Both the position numbers and the translations under genes were made by a program. Below are positions 7,627 to 15,992 of a stretch of DNA of 34,221 bases, in pieces. Origin of the DNA: UBA7185 sp964606855 (lineage in GTDB: Bacteria; Bacillota; Peptococcia; Peptococcales; Peptococcaceae); NCBI GenBank assembly GCA_964606855.1, contig CAZSHM010000012.1:1-34221 (forward strand). The letters run 5' to 3'. How positions within the stretch are numbered: the stretch's first letter is position 1; the number at the start of each line of letters is the position of its first letter. Under the pieces are notes generated by a model. The model was not told the DNA's origin, searched no databases, and saw nothing but the letters and a program-made list of their open reading frames with translations.

Positions 7627-8477
7627 CTGTGCTCCGCCCCCTTTCCGGGAGCGCGATGTGCATACGGTCCGTCCCCCGTCTCCGGGATGCCCGCCTTCCG
7701 CTGCCTAAACCGGAACCTTCCGTCTGTCAGCCGTACATCCGCGGCACAGTTCAGAAAGTCGGACATCGCATTGCTCCGAAACAGCTCCTCCGTGGCGCCC
7801 GTGCGGTACACCATCCCGTTGCGCAGGAGCATCGCCCTGTCGAAGGACGGGGGGATCTCCTCCGGATAATGGGTCACATAGAGGATCGTGATCCCGCGAT
7901 CGTCTGACATTCGCTCCAGCTTCTCCAGCAACTGCTCCCGCGCCAGCACATCCAGCCCCGTATTCGGCTCGTCCAGGATCAGGATCTCCGGATCCCCGAT
8001 AAAGGCCCGGGCGATCAGCACGTGCTGCCGCTCCCCCTTGGACATCAGATCAAACGGCATGTACATCTTGTCCAGAATCCCTTCCTCGGCCAGCAGCGCT
8101 TTGGCGCGGCGCACATCCGCGTTTTTTACGGGATATCCCACGCCCAGCTTCCCGAAGAGCCCGGACAGCACGATATCCAGCGCCGTCTCCTGGGTGTAAT
8201 ACCTGTCAAAATAGGAACTGGAAATCCAGCCGATCTTTTTGCGGGTCTCCAGGATGTTCCCCGCCGTATAGGGTGCTCCAAGCACCTCCAGCGCGCCGTC
8301 CGAAAAAGTCTTATATCCCGCGATGACGCTGAGCAGCGTCGTCTTGCCGCATCCGTTGCGCCCGAAGATCACCCAGCGCTCGCCGCGCCGGACCTCCCAT
8401 GAGATATCGTGCAGCAAGAATTCCGCGCCCGACAGGCAAAAGAGATGCTCCACCTTGATCACCGTATCATCCGGCAT
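7623..8477 (-). CDS. ABC ATPase, YlmA/ModF-like, without a permease
   Basis: This 284-residue single ABC nucleotide-binding domain has Walker A GRNGCGKT (39-46), the signature MSKGERQ (145-151), Walker B ILILDEP (165-171) and the H-loop H203. The Q-loop position reads WISSSYF and lacks a glutamine, as I recall for the YlmA/ModF (COG1119) group. No membrane protein gene is nearby, so transport is not shown. The C-terminal 35 residues are basic and low in complexity. I chose the ATG at 8477, which has GGGAG seven bases upstream and sits four bases after the preceding stop; an ATG at 8492 would overlap that gene. It is the middle gene of a tightly packed trio. Confidence 0.87.
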   Translation of the reverse strand: MPDDTVIKVEHLFCLSGAEFLLHDISWEVRRGERWVIFGRNGCGKTTLLSVIAGYKTFSDGALEVLGAPYTAGNILETRKKIGWISSSYFDRYYTQETALDIVLSGLFGKLGVGYPVKNADVRRAKALLAEEGILDKMYMPFDLMSKGERQHVLIARAFIGDPEILILDEPNTGLDVLAREQLLEKLERMSDDRGITILYVTHYPEEIPPSFDRAMLLRNGMVYRTGATEELFRSNAMSDFLNCAADVRLTDGRFRFRQRKAGIPETGDGPYAHRAPGKGAEHR

Positions 8478-8481
8478 CGCT

Positions 8482-8949
8482 TCACTCCCCATCCATTTCC
8501 CGCAATTCCGTCTCGCTCAGCAGCGTGGCCTCCGCCAGAAGCTCCTCGTCCAGGGCGACTTCGATGCGGAAGCCGTCCGCATCCAGCAACTGCATACTCT
8601 TTGCTCCCCACGCCAGAATATTACAGACCAGGGAGATGTTCATCCGTCTTTTGCGGACGGATGCATCCAGATTGGGGTAGTGATCGTACCGCATCTCATC
8701 CACATAGTACTCCGCGATGCGGTAGATCTCCGGCTCCACACCGTACTCAATCCGCTTGCAGGTTTCGCAGAAGCATTCAATCTTTGCCGCGTCGTAAGCG
8801 GCGTAAGTGACCTTCCGCAGGCTCAGCGGACTGCCGCAATACCGGCACACGCAGCGCTCGGCCCGCTTTCGCATCTCAGTCAGGCAGCCGCTATTCGCCT
8901 CTTTCTCCCGAAAATCGATCCCCGCGGCGCGCAGCGCTTGTTCTTCCAT
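8482..8949 (-). CDS. Small zinc-ribbon protein of unknown function
   Basis: This 155-residue protein has two cysteine knuckles, CVCRYC (C33, C35, C38) and CFCETC (C59, C61, C64), which suggest a four-cysteine zinc ribbon over residues 33-64. The remainder is helical and acidic at the C terminus, with no membrane segment. The ATG at 8949 is preferred over a GTG at 8958 because GAGGTG, including that GTG, forms a ribosome binding site six bases upstream. It is the first gene of the trio with the ABC ATPase and the unrecognised protein. I cannot name a family. RNA or nucleotide binding, or metal sensing, would all fit a zinc ribbon, but nothing in the sequence decides between them. Confidence 0.75.
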   Translation of the reverse strand: MEEQALRAAGIDFREKEANSGCLTEMRKRAERCVCRYCGSPLSLRKVTYAAYDAAKIECFCETCKRIEYGVEPEIYRIAEYYVDEMRYDHYPNLDASVRKRRMNISLVCNILAWGAKSMQLLDADGFRIEVALDEELLAEATLLSETELREMDGE

Positions 8950-9040
8950 GTTTTTCACCTCGACCGCATATCTCTATGCCCTGCTTTCTTCTCTTCCCCC
9001 GGCGCGGTTACAGAAACGGCACTTTGTGGCGTGCCCCAAA

Positions 9041-9138
9041 CGCCCTCTTGCCGGCAGAGGGCGCTCTTTTCCAAAGAAAACGCTCCGCGGTCCGCGGAAA
9101 GCCGGCGCGGCAGGTTCCGTCGGCGCCTGCCGCGCCGG
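9041..9138 (-). terminator. Two hairpins downstream of the first phosphodiesterase gene
   Basis: A perfect 13-bp GC stem (9102-9114 with 9126-9138) lies right after the stop codon, and a second hairpin (9041-9047 with 9057-9063) lies beyond it. Between them is a CCGCGG-T-CCGCGG palindrome. Neither has a strong T tract on the minus strand, so termination is plausible but not certain. No promoter for the downstream trio could be assigned in this gap. Confidence 0.5.
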
Positions 9139-9146
9139 AGGCAAGA

Positions 9147-11228
9147 TCAGAATTCCTCCTCAAGGATCTGGTAAACCGGCGCGCCCTCACACTGCGCCGG
9201 CATGCGCACACCGGCCAGATACGCGATGGTGGGCGCCACGTCCACCTGGCGGATCCATCTGTCGGTGTAGAAGCCCTTCTTCAGCCCCTTGCCCGCCGCC
9301 ACAAAGATCGGGGAGGACGATGTCGTGCCCTCGCCGTAGGTGGTGGACAGAGAATCCGTGTGGTCATAGTTGTAGCCTTCCGCCACCCAGATACAGACAT
9401 CGCCCGCCGTGGGGCCTCCGTATCCAAGCAGCACCGCGTCCTTGTTGTGCAGCGCCAGGGCGATCACGCGCTGCCCCGTGTCAGGATGCTTGTAGCTGTA
9501 GAGATCAGTGATGATCTGTTCCTCCAGCTGGTACTTGTCTGCCGGATCCACGATGCCCTGCGGCTCTCTGCCCTTCAGATTCAGGAAGATATCGTTGCCC
9601 TGGGACTGGATGGCCCGGGTTCTGCTCCAGTCGATCTGCGGCAGCTCGTTGCCGTTTTCATCCTTCTTCAGGACCGTGTAGCCCAGCTCCTTCATCAGGC
9701 CGACATTGACGCCGCTCATGTCGCCGATCATCGGCGGCATATGGCTCGGCGCGACTTGGGCGTGGTCGGATGTAATGATCATCGTCCAGCCTTCATCCAG
9801 ATAGTGCAGCATCTTCCCGAAATAGCGGTCCGTCTGCCGGTACAGGCGCTCCATCCATCCGGCGTACACTTCCTCCGGATGCTGATCGAACCCGATGTCC
9901 TTCATGAAGCGGATAAACGTGTGCTCGATCAGATCGATGGAGTGCAGATGGCTGAAAATATATTCCACTTCCTCGTTCTCAATGTAATAGTCGAAGCACT
10001 TGACATACCAGTCTACCACGTAATCCCAGGCCTCGATCATCACCTGCTGCAGATCCGGATCCTGGCTGTAAATCTGCGACTGCGGCGGGAAGGGCCCCAC
10101 ATTTTCCAGAATGGCCTTCTGCATTCGTTTCGGATGGATCACGGAATCGTTCTCCATCTCCATGGCCGCGGAAACGTACAGCTTCAGCTCCGTGCCGTCC
10201 TCGGCGAGTTTCATCAGTTTATAGTGCCGGTTGGAGAGATAGGACGCGTCGTCAAAGATTGCCTCGTCCACCACGTTGTAGACCATCTCGCCCAGCGGGC
10301 AGACGGCCAGCGGCGTCGTCTCCTTCTTGGACTTATAGATGGCGACCTTGTCATAGATCCCCTGCGCATTCTTGAGGATCAGTCCCACGCGCCGCACCAA
10401 GCCGCCGCTCAGAAGCAGCGTAAACTCCTTTGCATCCGCCGGGGCGCTGGCCCAGCCTGCCGCCTCCTTGATCGGGGAGAGCGAGACATTGGTGGTCAGC
10501 TTGCTGTTGTAACCGTTGCGCGTGCCGAACCCGTCATCATCCGTGGCCATGACATAGATGGTGTCGATGCCCGCCGTCTGCAGCTGGCTCATCATCGCAT
10601 CGTCCATGGATTTGGCCATGCGCATATTCTTGGAGAGATCGCCCGCCTCCAGTTCCGGCGCGTCTTTACTCTTCCGCTTTATCACGCAGGGTGCGGCCGC
10701 GTCCTCGGAGGTGCGCACCTCGAAGGTCGGAGCCGGGATCTCCGTGCTCGCGCCGGCAAGCATCTCGTTGTCCACCTGCATGGACGAGGATGCCACAGAG
10801 CCGGGCGCGGATCCGTCCACCACGTACAAATTCTCGCTGTCACTGGTCGGCGGCCAGGCTCCGCCCGGCCAGTGAAAGACCAGCGTCTTGCGGCCAGCCT
10901 CAACCAAGCAGTTCCACACCGGCTCCGCCTTGCACAGGCGGGAATCCAGGTTGTAGCCGCTCTGATTGATCTTGCCGGGAACGGTGCGGCTGAACTGGGT
11001 GATGCCGTGGACGACCGGGTTGGCGCCGACAGCCAGCGTAGTCCACTGCGGCGGCGTCACCGTGGGCTGAGACCCGAGCAGCATCAGATCCTCGCGCTGC
11101 GCGCCCCGCTCCACGATCTTTTTCAGGTTGGGCATTTTCCCCTCGTCGATGTACTTTCTGCAGAGGCGTGGATCCAGCCCGTCCACGCCGAGCACCATAA
11201 TCTTGTCACTGATTGTCTCTCGTTTCAT
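9147..11228 (-). CDS. Cytosolic alkaline-phosphatase-superfamily phosphodiesterase, paralog A
   Basis: This 693-residue protein belongs to the type I phosphodiesterase/nucleotide pyrophosphatase branch of the alkaline phosphatase superfamily. Metal ligands are visible as D16 (VLGVDGLD), SIDLIEHTF, SDHAQV and NYDHTDSL. The nucleophile is probably T63 in TPPQWTTL, followed by the usual HGI. An insert of about 250 residues (130-380) separates the nucleophile region from the second metal-binding half. There is no signal peptide, so it acts in the cytoplasm. The ATG at 11228 is preferred over a GTG at 11237 that is too close to AGGAGAGG. It is the third gene of an operon with an anion permease and paralog B. 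Its substrate is unknown; phosphate or sulfate esters are both possible for this superfamily. Confidence 0.85.
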   Translation of the reverse strand: MKRETISDKIMVLGVDGLDPRLCRKYIDEGKMPNLKKIVERGAQREDLMLLGSQPTVTPPQWTTLAVGANPVVHGITQFSRTVPGKINQSGYNLDSRLCKAEPVWNCLVEAGRKTLVFHWPGGAWPPTSDSENLYVVDGSAPGSVASSSMQVDNEMLAGASTEIPAPTFEVRTSEDAAAPCVIKRKSKDAPELEAGDLSKNMRMAKSMDDAMMSQLQTAGIDTIYVMATDDDGFGTRNGYNSKLTTNVSLSPIKEAAGWASAPADAKEFTLLLSGGLVRRVGLILKNAQGIYDKVAIYKSKKETTPLAVCPLGEMVYNVVDEAIFDDASYLSNRHYKLMKLAEDGTELKLYVSAAMEMENDSVIHPKRMQKAILENVGPFPPQSQIYSQDPDLQQVMIEAWDYVVDWYVKCFDYYIENEEVEYIFSHLHSIDLIEHTFIRFMKDIGFDQHPEEVYAGWMERLYRQTDRYFGKMLHYLDEGWTMIITSDHAQVAPSHMPPMIGDMSGVNVGLMKELGYTVLKKDENGNELPQIDWSRTRAIQSQGNDIFLNLKGREPQGIVDPADKYQLEEQIITDLYSYKHPDTGQRVIALALHNKDAVLLGYGGPTAGDVCIWVAEGYNYDHTDSLSTTYGEGTTSSSPIFVAAGKGLKKGFYTDRWIRQVDVAPTIAYLAGVRMPAQCEGAPVYQILEEEF

Positions 11229-11335
11229 TTCTGACACACCTCTCCTAACCTTATTTTTTTCTCCTGCTCACACAGTCTTTTTTTCCTAACCGTCTCTTCT
11301 TTTCTCTCCGGTTTCGGCGGCGACAAGTTCCTGCC

Positions 11336-12805
11336 CTAGAAAATCAGCACGCCCAGCGGAATCACGATCACCAGCAGGAACAGTGCACAGAAGGCCAGCA
11401 TCACCGAGCCGTACTTATAGGCCGAGGCGGGTGTTACATGTTTCTGGGAGTGAATGAACGCGCCGTAGATGCTGGCAGCAGGCGTGAGGAATCCCAGTTC
11501 CGACGCCACCACAACCAGGATGATCGGGACAATCGGATTCTGGATGAATCCCTGCAGGTTCAGCGTCACGACCACCGTCGACAGCAGAATGATCATCGCG
11601 TTGTTGTTCAGCACGTTGGTCAGCAGCAACGCGATCAGGCAGATCGCCACATAGAGCACAATCTCATGGACACCGCCAAGAATCGGGCCCAGAATGTTGC
11701 CGATCCACGCCGTGACGCCGGTATCCTCCGCCGTCAAGGTGTTGCCCAGCAAAATTCCCGTGCCGATCATGAACAGCATATCCCAAGGGAAGGATTTCGC
11801 CATCGCCGTCGGCTCAATCAGCGGCTTGTTGTCTACCCGGATGAACAGCATCACAGCCGTCATCAGCATCGCCCAGCCGATGAAACTGATCTGTCCGGTC
11901 ACCACCGACGAGATGCCTCCCAGCGACTTCGGGAAGAAGGCGATCACGACCATGCCGATCACCCATACCAGCATCGCGATCAGCACGCTTTTCTGGTAGG
12001 TGGTCATGCCCGCGCCATACTTCTCATGCAGGAAGGACAGATCCGCGTGGGCCATCCTGGAAACGTCACATTTCATCAGTTTCATAAAACCGAGCATCAG
12101 CGCCATCATCAGCGCGGAGATCAGCAGGATAAAGATCAGGTAACTGCTGTTTGGAATGACGATGCCGGTGCCCGTCTGCAGCGCCTGCAGCGCCATCAGC
12201 TGCGGCGCGGCCCACGGATAGAGGATCGATGCCATCAGAATCTCTATCGCCGTGCAGAGAATCATCATGGTCGGCGTTTTTTCGCCCTTCTGATACCCGA
12301 CCTGGTCAAACAAGGTCTGCAGTAAAATAAACAGGAAGATTGCCACAACCATCGGGTTGGTCAGAATCGCGACCAGATAGCTGCCAAACATCAGCATGGT
12401 CACCAGCCGCCACGGTTTCCCCGCCAAAAATTTCATTGTCAGCAGGCGATAGACCAGATACTCCGCGATGTCCGCACCCATCAGGGCCCCCACGGTGAAG
12501 AGCGAGAAGAAGGTGAGGATAAACGCATATCCCCCTAAAAATGCCGCGGCCGAGCCAAAAGAGCCGGTGGGCATCACCGTGGCCAGGGCGAAGAGCGCCA
12601 GCATAGACGCCCACATGGTCTGACTGCCGCTGGCGCACCAGCCGATGACCACCCCGATAAAGATTCCCAGAACCGCCATGCCGTACGGTGTGATCGGTTG
12701 CGGCGCCGGTATGAAGCGGAACAAAAACATGAATGCCACCACAACGAGCAGAACAACCCACTGCGCCGGCGTGTTAAACTTTGCTTTCCCCGTGCTCGAA
12801 GCCAT
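11336..12805 (-). CDS. SLC13/DASS-type anion permease
   Basis: This 489-residue membrane protein has about 11-12 hydrophobic segments and the layout of the divalent anion:sodium symporter/ArsB-NhaD superfamily. It includes a TNPM motif in the first half and the polar NNNAM motif in the second (LLTNVLNNNAMIILLS). Family members carry dicarboxylates, citrate, sulfate or similar anions, usually with sodium. The ATG at 12805 has GGAGGGGG upstream; an in-frame TTG further out overlaps that site and is rejected. It lies between two paralogous hydrolase genes, so it probably imports their substrate or exports a product. The exact anion cannot be read from the sequence. Confidence 0.85.
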   Translation of the reverse strand: MASSTGKAKFNTPAQWVVLLVVVAFMFLFRFIPAPQPITPYGMAVLGIFIGVVIGWCASGSQTMWASMLALFALATVMPTGSFGSAAAFLGGYAFILTFFSLFTVGALMGADIAEYLVYRLLTMKFLAGKPWRLVTMLMFGSYLVAILTNPMVVAIFLFILLQTLFDQVGYQKGEKTPTMMILCTAIEILMASILYPWAAPQLMALQALQTGTGIVIPNSSYLIFILLISALMMALMLGFMKLMKCDVSRMAHADLSFLHEKYGAGMTTYQKSVLIAMLVWVIGMVVIAFFPKSLGGISSVVTGQISFIGWAMLMTAVMLFIRVDNKPLIEPTAMAKSFPWDMLFMIGTGILLGNTLTAEDTGVTAWIGNILGPILGGVHEIVLYVAICLIALLLTNVLNNNAMIILLSTVVVTLNLQGFIQNPIVPIILVVVASELGFLTPAASIYGAFIHSQKHVTPASAYKYGSVMLAFCALFLLVIVIPLGVLIF

Positions 12806-12847
12806 TGAAACTACCCCCTCCAAATTTGTCTGAACGGAATCCAGCTC

Positions 12848-14851
12848 TCAGAACTCTCTCTCCAGAATCTGGTACAAGATGGAGCCCTCACACTGCCGCG
12901 GCATCCGTACGCCGCCCAGATAGGCCAGCGTCGGCGCGATGTCCACCTGCCGGATCACCCGGTCCGTGGTAAAATGCTCCTTGATGCCCGGCCCGGCCAG
13001 CACGCACAGCGGGGAAACGCTCGTCTCCGCGGCGCCCCGTGTTGTGGAGAGAGAATCGCCGTGATCGATGTTATAGCCTTCGGCCATCCAATAGAGAATA
13101 TCTCCGGACTCCGGGCCGCCCAGGCCCAACAGCATCGCGTCCTTGTTGCGCAGCGCCAGGGCAAAAATGCGCTGCCCGGTCTCCTGATCGCGGTACCCGT
13201 AGAGCGCCGTCATGATCCGTTCCTCTACCTCGTACTTGTCCGCCGGATCCACGATGCCGTACGGTTCGCGCCCCTTCAGATTGATATAGATGTGGTTTCC
13301 TCTCGGCGCCACCGCCACCGTTTTCTCCCAGTCGATCTCGCGAAGTTCGTTGCCGTTCTCGTCCTTCTTCAGCGCCGTAAAGCCAAGTTCCTGCAGCAAG
13401 CGGATGTTGACTCCGGTGCCGTCCCCCATCAGATGCGACTCGTGCTCCGGACAGACCTGCCCGTGATCGCTGACCAGCGCCACCGTCCAGCCCGCGTCCA
13501 GCAGATCCAGAAACTTGCCTATATAGCGATCCGTCTGCGCATACACTTTCTGCATCAGTCTGTCGTAGGTCTCCGCGGGCATCGGCGAATACGGCCGCTG
13601 CTTCAGATACTTCATGATCTGATGCCCCATCTGATCCACATTGTGGTAGTGGGAGAAGACGACTTCCACGCCCTTCTGCTCGATCAGATAGTGGATGGCC
13701 GCCGCCTGCCAGTCGCCCTCGTGCTCCCATGCGCCCATGTGGCATTCCCCGATCAAGCGCTCGTTCTTGCCGGAAATGTTGCCCATCGTCGGAAGCGGAC
13801 CGACGGCGTCCTGTAACTCCCGGTACAGCGATTTCGGATAGAAGTGCTCATCGTAGTCCGGCTTCAGCGCCCCCGTGATGTACATCTCCACATGACTGCC
13901 GTCCTCGGCCACATCCAGAAGCAGCATATCGCGGGTGGCCGGTTTGGCGGTCTCCCCGTCGATCACTTCATCCCATACATCTCTGGTGTACACATCCTTT
14001 TCCAGCACGACAATCGGTTTCTCCGCCCGCTTGTTTCTGTAAATGGCAACTCTGTCATAGATGCCCTGCTCGTTCTTCAGCACCAGGCACACTCTGCGGA
14101 TAAAGCCATAGTTCAGCAGGAGCACAAACTCTTTCGCATCCGCCGGGGCGTCCGCCCAGCCCTCGGCATCCTGCACCGGAGAGAACGCGATGTTGTAGGG
14201 GGCTTCGCTCAGCGCATGCTCGCCGTCCTCCGGGTTCAGAATCAGGATCGTGTGTGTCAGGTGCCCGCCGTTCTTGAATGTTTCGCCGACCTCCACCTCC
14301 TCCAGATCCCGGACGATGCAGGGGACATTCGCATCGGTGGCCGCCATGGGCCGGAAGGTGACCTCCTCGGTTCGCACATCGGCGATCACGACCTCCTCGG
14401 AGTCAAGGATGGGGAGCATGTTGATGAAGGTCGGCTGCGTGCCGTCGATCACCATCAGATTGGGATCCTCCTTGGTCGGCGGCCAGGAGCACCCGGGCCA
14501 CTGGCAAACCAGCGTCTTTTTGCCCGCTTCCACAAAGCAGTCCCAGAGCTGCTCCGCCTTGCAGGATGCGGAGCTCATGCCGTAGACCAGGTCGTCCAGA
14601 TTGCCGCCCTGCTTTTTGAAACAGGTGATGCCGTGCGTGGCGGGATATGCGCCGGTGGACAGGGTCGTCCAGCAAGGCGGCGTGATCGTCGGCTGAGCCC
14701 CCATCAGCGCCAGATCCGCGCGGCAGGAACCGCGCCGAATCAACTCCTCCACATTCGGCATCACCCCGCGTGCCATGTACTTGCGCGTCAGGCACGGATC
14801 CATGCCATCGATCCCCACCACGATGATTTTCTCACTGATTGCTTCTCTCAT
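12848..14851 (-). CDS. Cytosolic alkaline-phosphatase-superfamily phosphodiesterase, paralog B
   Basis: This 667-residue paralog of the enzyme at 9147-11228 keeps the same active-site pattern: D15 (GIDGMD), probable nucleophile T62 in TPPCWTTL, NVDQMGHQI, SDHGQV and NIDHGDSL. The large mid-protein insert and the long C-terminal block (GREPYGIVDPADKY, NKDAMLLGLGGP, VIRQVDIAPTLAYL) are shared, so the two arose by duplication but have diverged, especially at residues 130-300. No signal peptide is present. The ATG at 14851 has GAGGGGAG seven bases upstream. It is the first gene of the operon, 42 bases before the permease gene, and is divergent from a LysR regulator that probably controls it. Confidence 0.86.
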   Translation of the reverse strand: MREAISEKIIVVGIDGMDPCLTRKYMARGVMPNVEELIRRGSCRADLALMGAQPTITPPCWTTLSTGAYPATHGITCFKKQGGNLDDLVYGMSSASCKAEQLWDCFVEAGKKTLVCQWPGCSWPPTKEDPNLMVIDGTQPTFINMLPILDSEEVVIADVRTEEVTFRPMAATDANVPCIVRDLEEVEVGETFKNGGHLTHTILILNPEDGEHALSEAPYNIAFSPVQDAEGWADAPADAKEFVLLLNYGFIRRVCLVLKNEQGIYDRVAIYRNKRAEKPIVVLEKDVYTRDVWDEVIDGETAKPATRDMLLLDVAEDGSHVEMYITGALKPDYDEHFYPKSLYRELQDAVGPLPTMGNISGKNERLIGECHMGAWEHEGDWQAAAIHYLIEQKGVEVVFSHYHNVDQMGHQIMKYLKQRPYSPMPAETYDRLMQKVYAQTDRYIGKFLDLLDAGWTVALVSDHGQVCPEHESHLMGDGTGVNIRLLQELGFTALKKDENGNELREIDWEKTVAVAPRGNHIYINLKGREPYGIVDPADKYEVEERIMTALYGYRDQETGQRIFALALRNKDAMLLGLGGPESGDILYWMAEGYNIDHGDSLSTTRGAAETSVSPLCVLAGPGIKEHFTTDRVIRQVDIAPTLAYLGGVRMPRQCEGSILYQILEREF

Positions 14852-14976
14852 AGGCAACTCCCCTCTGTTTTGAAACCCCGATTTGAAAACGTCTGCCTCC
14901 CTGCTGCCGCCCGATCCCGCTCCGGATTCTGCTTTTCCTCGTCTCAAAGTGTGCAGGGATTCTCTTAACGTGGTTC

Positions 14977-14985
14977 AGTATAGCA
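14977..14985 (-). promoter_or_regulatory. Extended -10 promoter of the phosphodiesterase-permease operon
   Basis: Minus-strand TGC-TATACT (14977-14985) is an extended -10 element. The -35 region, 17 bases upstream, is only an AT-rich TTTTTA, which would fit a promoter that needs an activator such as the divergent LysR protein. Confidence 0.55.
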
Positions 14986-15034
14986 TCTTTTTTTATGTAT
15001 AAAAATAAGTTATATATTTACCGTTTCCCGCAAT

Positions 15035-15063
15035 GTGACAAGCAATGCTTGACGTGATAGAAT
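15035..15063 (+). promoter_or_regulatory. LysR gene promoter with embedded palindromic operator
   Basis: GTGACA (15035-15040) and TAGAAT (15058-15063) are 17 bases apart. The spacer contains a perfect 13-bp palindrome CAAGCAATGCTTG (15039-15051), the kind of T-N11-A dyad that LysR-type proteins bind. It would place an autoregulatory site within the lysR promoter and about 55 bases upstream of the divergent -10. Confidence 0.55.
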
Positions 15064-15092
15064 CATTTTATAGAAGTGTTTCAGGAAGGGAA

Positions 15093-15989
15093 GTGCGCTC
15101 GGTGCAATTCAGACAGCTGCTCTATCTGAAAACTGTAGCGGAGACAAAGTCCATTCACAAGGCAAGCGACGTGCTCTTTGTCTCCCAGCAGGCCATCAGC
15201 CAGGCTCTGCAGAGCTTTGAGCGGGAGTACGGCGTCCAGCTTCTGCAGCGCAGTGTCCACGGCGTCGCGCTGACGGAGATCGGCGAGGAGGTCGTGCAGC
15301 GCGCCACACCGATCCTTGCCCAGTGCGACGACCTGGAGGCTTTTCTCAAAGACTGCACGCAGAAGCACGCCAAGCGGGAATTGCGAATTTTGGCCATCCG
15401 AACCTACGTCGAGTACCTTCTGCCCAAGGCCCAGGTACAGTTCATGCTGCGCTACCCGGAAGTCTCCCTGGAAATGCATGTCGCCAAGCAGGCCGATATC
15501 CTTGACGCCGTGGTCGGCAGGCGGGCCGATCTCGGGTTTCTGGGACTCCCCGCCATCAACGGCACACCCCTCGTGCAAATCCCGCCGGAGACCACTTTCA
15601 CCGCACTCTATCACTTAAAGTACAGCATTCTGGTCGGAGCGCGCTCTCCCTTGAGCAACTATGCCAGCCTCTCCATGAAAAGCGTCCTGCAGTATCCCAT
15701 CATTATTTTGCAGAACCAGATCGAAAACACGCTCGAGGACTACCTCCCGTATCTGGTCCTCTCGCACTATGGCACCCCGCAGGTGCTCATCGCGGAAAAT
15801 CCAAATCTGTACACTGCGTTCATCCGCAACAACTTAGGCGTGGGTCTCGGCGTCAACTACGAATTTGACCGGCCGCTGCCGGACAGTATTCTGATCAAGC
15901 CTCTGCGGGACAATGTGTCGACCCAGACCGGCTATCTCACGCTGCGGGAGCACACCCCTCTGGTGGAGAATTTTCTCGCCTTTCTGTGA
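15093..15989 (+). CDS. LysR-family transcriptional regulator of the phosphodiesterase operon
   Basis: This protein of 298 residues has an N-terminal winged HTH (FRQLLYLKTVAETKS, then SQQAISQALQSFEREYGVQLLQR) and a C-terminal periplasmic-binding-like effector domain from about residue 90. It is probably an activator that responds to a small ligand of the divergent operon. The start is uncertain. GTG at 15093 has AGGA six bases upstream; GTG at 15102 would also give a normal N terminus; the ATG at 15045 lacks a ribosome binding site. The gene is divergent from the phosphodiesterase-permease operon with a shared 240-base control region, the classic LysR arrangement. The 228-bp repeat begins three bases after its stop codon. 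Confidence 0.88.
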   Translation: MRSVQFRQLLYLKTVAETKSIHKASDVLFVSQQAISQALQSFEREYGVQLLQRSVHGVALTEIGEEVVQRATPILAQCDDLEAFLKDCTQKHAKRELRILAIRTYVEYLLPKAQVQFMLRYPEVSLEMHVAKQADILDAVVGRRADLGFLGLPAINGTPLVQIPPETTFTALYHLKYSILVGARSPLSNYASLSMKSVLQYPIIILQNQIENTLEDYLPYLVLSHYGTPQVLIAENPNLYTAFIRNNLGVGLGVNYEFDRPLPDSILIKPLRDNVSTQTGYLTLREHTPLVENFLAFL

Positions 15990-15992
15990 TGC

